Notes under the pieces: model-generated | Databases searched by the model: none | Told to the model about the DNA's origin: nothing | What the model saw: only the letters and a program-made list of their open reading frames with translations | Part shown: in pieces, positions 62,530-64,000 of the stretch | Numbering within the stretch: position 1 is the first letter of the stretch | Layout of the letters: each line of letters begins with the position of its first letter | Program-made: the position numbers and the translations under genes | DNA from: Mycobacteroides chelonae | Lineage (GTDB): Bacteria > Actinomycetota > Actinomycetes > Mycobacteriales > Mycobacteriaceae | Assembly: GCA_014204435.1 (NCBI GenBank) | Contig: JACHLF010000007.1 | Coordinates: 62,001-126,000, forward strand | Length of the DNA: 64,000 nucleotides | Direction of reading: 5' to 3'

Positions 62530-63084
62530 GTGGACCCTGTCGAACATGCTCGGCATACGGGCGACGTGTATGGCCGGCTGGTGTCGGTCTGGTCGGCGAC
62601 AACGGACGATGGGCCGTTCAGTGGACTGCTGGAATGGCCCGCGCTCCGCTCGCTGATCCCGCGCCCGCTGACCGGCGCGACGGTCTTGGATGCCGGATGC
62701 GGTTCTGGCCCAGTGCGAATGGCATCACATGTTCACTTGCCTTGCACTACCTGCGTGGTTGGCAGGTGCCGCTGGCGTCATTCCCGCGAATCTTACGTCC
62801 GGGAGGGTGGTTATCTCGCTGGACCATCCCTTCGGCGCTCCGTCGCCCGATCAGCATGACGGATACTTCCAGCACCAGCCGGTCAGTGATACCTGGACCA
62901 AAGCGGATGTCGAAGTTACTCAGCACTTTGGGAGACGGCCGCTCGCTCAGGTCGTGAATGTGTTCGCCGATGCCGGCTTCCGTCCGGCGAGGCAATGCGG
63001 CGATTTCCCGCCGAGCTGCTAAGCGTGCTCGACTCACCCAGCTTCATTGTCTATCGACTGCGTTACTCGGGTGCTCCTGCGTAA
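62530..63084 (+). pseudogene. Degraded SAM methyltransferase with several lesions
   Basis: Fragments of one methyltransferase occur in successive frames. GTG 62530 starts MDPVEHARHTGDVYGRL and reaches motif I VLDAGCGSG near 62708. A large piece is then missing. ITCSLALHYLRGWQ and FPRILRPGGWL follow in a second frame. VVISLDHPFGAPSPDQHDGY to GFRPAR follows in a third. [20 protein letters not shown] ends at a stop at 63084 in the first frame again. At least three frame changes and two deletions are needed to explain this. The 3' end overlaps the convergent fadD15 gene by 22 bases. Confidence 0.8.
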
Positions 63085-64000
63085 ATCGCATCGATATCCG
63101 CGGCGAACTTGTCGGCAACTACGTTGCGCTTCACCTTGAGCGTCGGCGTCATCTCGCCGGTGGCCTCGGTGAAGTCGACCGGCAGAATCCGGAATTTCTT
63201 GATGGCTTCGGCATGGGAGACAACCTGATTGGCCGCCTTCACGGCGGTCTCGATCTCCGCCAGCAGATCGGGGTCCTCGACTAGGTCGGCGACGGTGGCA
63301 TCTGCAGGCTTGCCGTTGCGCTGTTTCCAGCCGTCGATGGCTTCCGGGTCGATGGTGATGAGAGCACCGATGAATGGCTGCTTGTCGCCGACCGCCATCG
63401 CCTGGCTGATCAACGGGTGCGCGCGCAGCTGATCCTCCAGCACTGCGGGCGCAACGTTCTTGCCCCCGGCGGTGACGATGATTTCCTTCTTGCGGCCGGT
63501 GATCGTGACGAATCCGTCCTCGTCGATCGCGCCCAAGTCGCCGGTGTGGAACCAGCCATCCACGATCGATTCATTGGTGGCGGTCTCGTTGTTCCAGTAG
63601 CCGCTGAAGACCACGCCGCCGGACACCAGCAGCTCGCCGTCGTCGCCGAGCTTGACGGCGTTACCGGGCAACGGCCTTCCGACACTGCCGATTTTGAGGC
63701 CGCCGATGACGTTCACCGCGCATGCGGCCGTCGTCTCGGTGAGGCCGTAGCCCTCGTAGATGGTCAGGCCGACGCCGCGATAGAAGTGGCCCAGCCGGGC
63801 ACCCAACGGGGCTCCACCGGAGATCGATGCCACGCATTCGCCGCCGAGTGCCGCGCGCAGCTTGCCGTACACCAGCTTGTCGAAGGCCGCACGCTTGGCG
63901 CGCAGCACGATGCCCGGGCCGCCCTTGTCCAGCGCCTCGCTGTACTCGATGGCGGTCTCCGCGGCGGCATCGAAAATCTTTCCCTTGCCGTCGTTCTGGG
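63063..64000 (-). CDS. fadD15: Long-chain acyl-CoA ligase, C-terminal part
   Basis: About 312 C-terminal residues are visible; the N-terminus lies beyond the window edge. It has the adenylate-forming motifs [42 protein letters not shown] and [21 protein letters not shown], typical of long-chain acyl-CoA synthetases of the FadD15 type, and ends [18 protein letters not shown]. It activates fatty acids to acyl-CoA with ATP. The position after pimB' matches Rv2187. The last 22 bases overlap the degraded methyltransferase. Confidence 0.93.
   Translation of the reverse strand, partial: QNDGKGKIFDAAAETAIEYSEALDKGGPGIVLRAKRAAFDKLVYGKLRAALGGECVASISGGAPLGARLGHFYRGVGLTIYEGYGLTETTAACAVNVIGGLKIGSVGRPLPGNAVKLGDDGELLVSGGVVFSGYWNNETATNESIVDGWFHTGDLGAIDEDGFVTITGRKKEIIVTAGGKNVAPAVLEDQLRAHPLISQAMAVGDKQPFIGALITIDPEAIDGWKQRNGKPADATVADLVEDPDLLAEIETAVKAANQVVSHAEAIKKFRILPVDFTEATGEMTPTLKVKRNVVADKFAADIDAIYAGAPE

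Overview
The window is a contiguous, gene-dense, high-GC piece of a mycobacterial chromosome. The order panB, caeA and its paralogue, glnA2, glnE, glnA1, RDD protein, DUF4191, lipA, lipB, epimerase, dlaT, pepB, gcvT, ilvE, cobS/cobT, DUF3043, glycerate kinase, Fe-S carrier, adoK, asnB, ctaC, ctaF, mmpS3, qcrCAB, ctaE, trpD, ripC, pimB' and fadD15 follows the M. tuberculosis Rv2187-Rv2226 neighbourhood as I remember it. The extra genes point to a rapidly growing mycobacterium, most likely the Mycobacteroides abscessus/chelonae group; this species guess is inference. I saw no rRNA, tRNA, insertion sequence, prophage or CRISPR array.

Layout. 1-6.3 kb: 3' end of an RNB-type ribonuclease gene, a CYTH-CHAD protein, an orphan fatty-acyl-AMP ligase, panB and a WS/DGAT acyltransferase. 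6.3-13.8 kb: two CaeA-type hydrolases, then glnA2 and glnE. 13.8-16.8 kb: two tandem hemophore-related secreted proteins followed by a PrrA/PrrB-like two-component pair. 16.9-18.7 kb: SnoaL-like, EEP-family and DoxX genes. 19-21 kb: glnA1 with a well-spaced GlnR-type box upstream, and a divergent RDD protein. 21.1-26.7 kb: an accessory block (MFS exporter, OlsB-like N-acyltransferase, lysine/ornithine N-hydroxylase, TetR regulator, cytochrome P450) that separates genes adjacent in M. tuberculosis. 26.7-31.7 kb: the lipoate genes lipA and lipB with dlaT, whose product carries the lipoate. 31.8-46.3 kb: amino-acid, cobalamin and nucleoside metabolism, with cobU placed beside cobT and cobS. 46.4-54.6 kb: the respiratory genes ctaC-ctaF and ctaE-qcrCAB, separated by mmpS3 and two other genes. 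54.8-64 kb: trpD, an exonuclease/GIY-YIG fusion, ripC, a lipoprotein-like metallopeptidase, pimB' and partial fadD15.

The main things to look at again are the hydroxylase/N-acyltransferase/exporter block, which could make and export a small N-hydroxylated acyl-amino acid; two separately degraded SAM-methyltransferase genes flanking the ripC-pimB' segment; the GlnR-type box at glnA1; and several dyads that could be operators. No intergenic stretch exceeds 300 bases.
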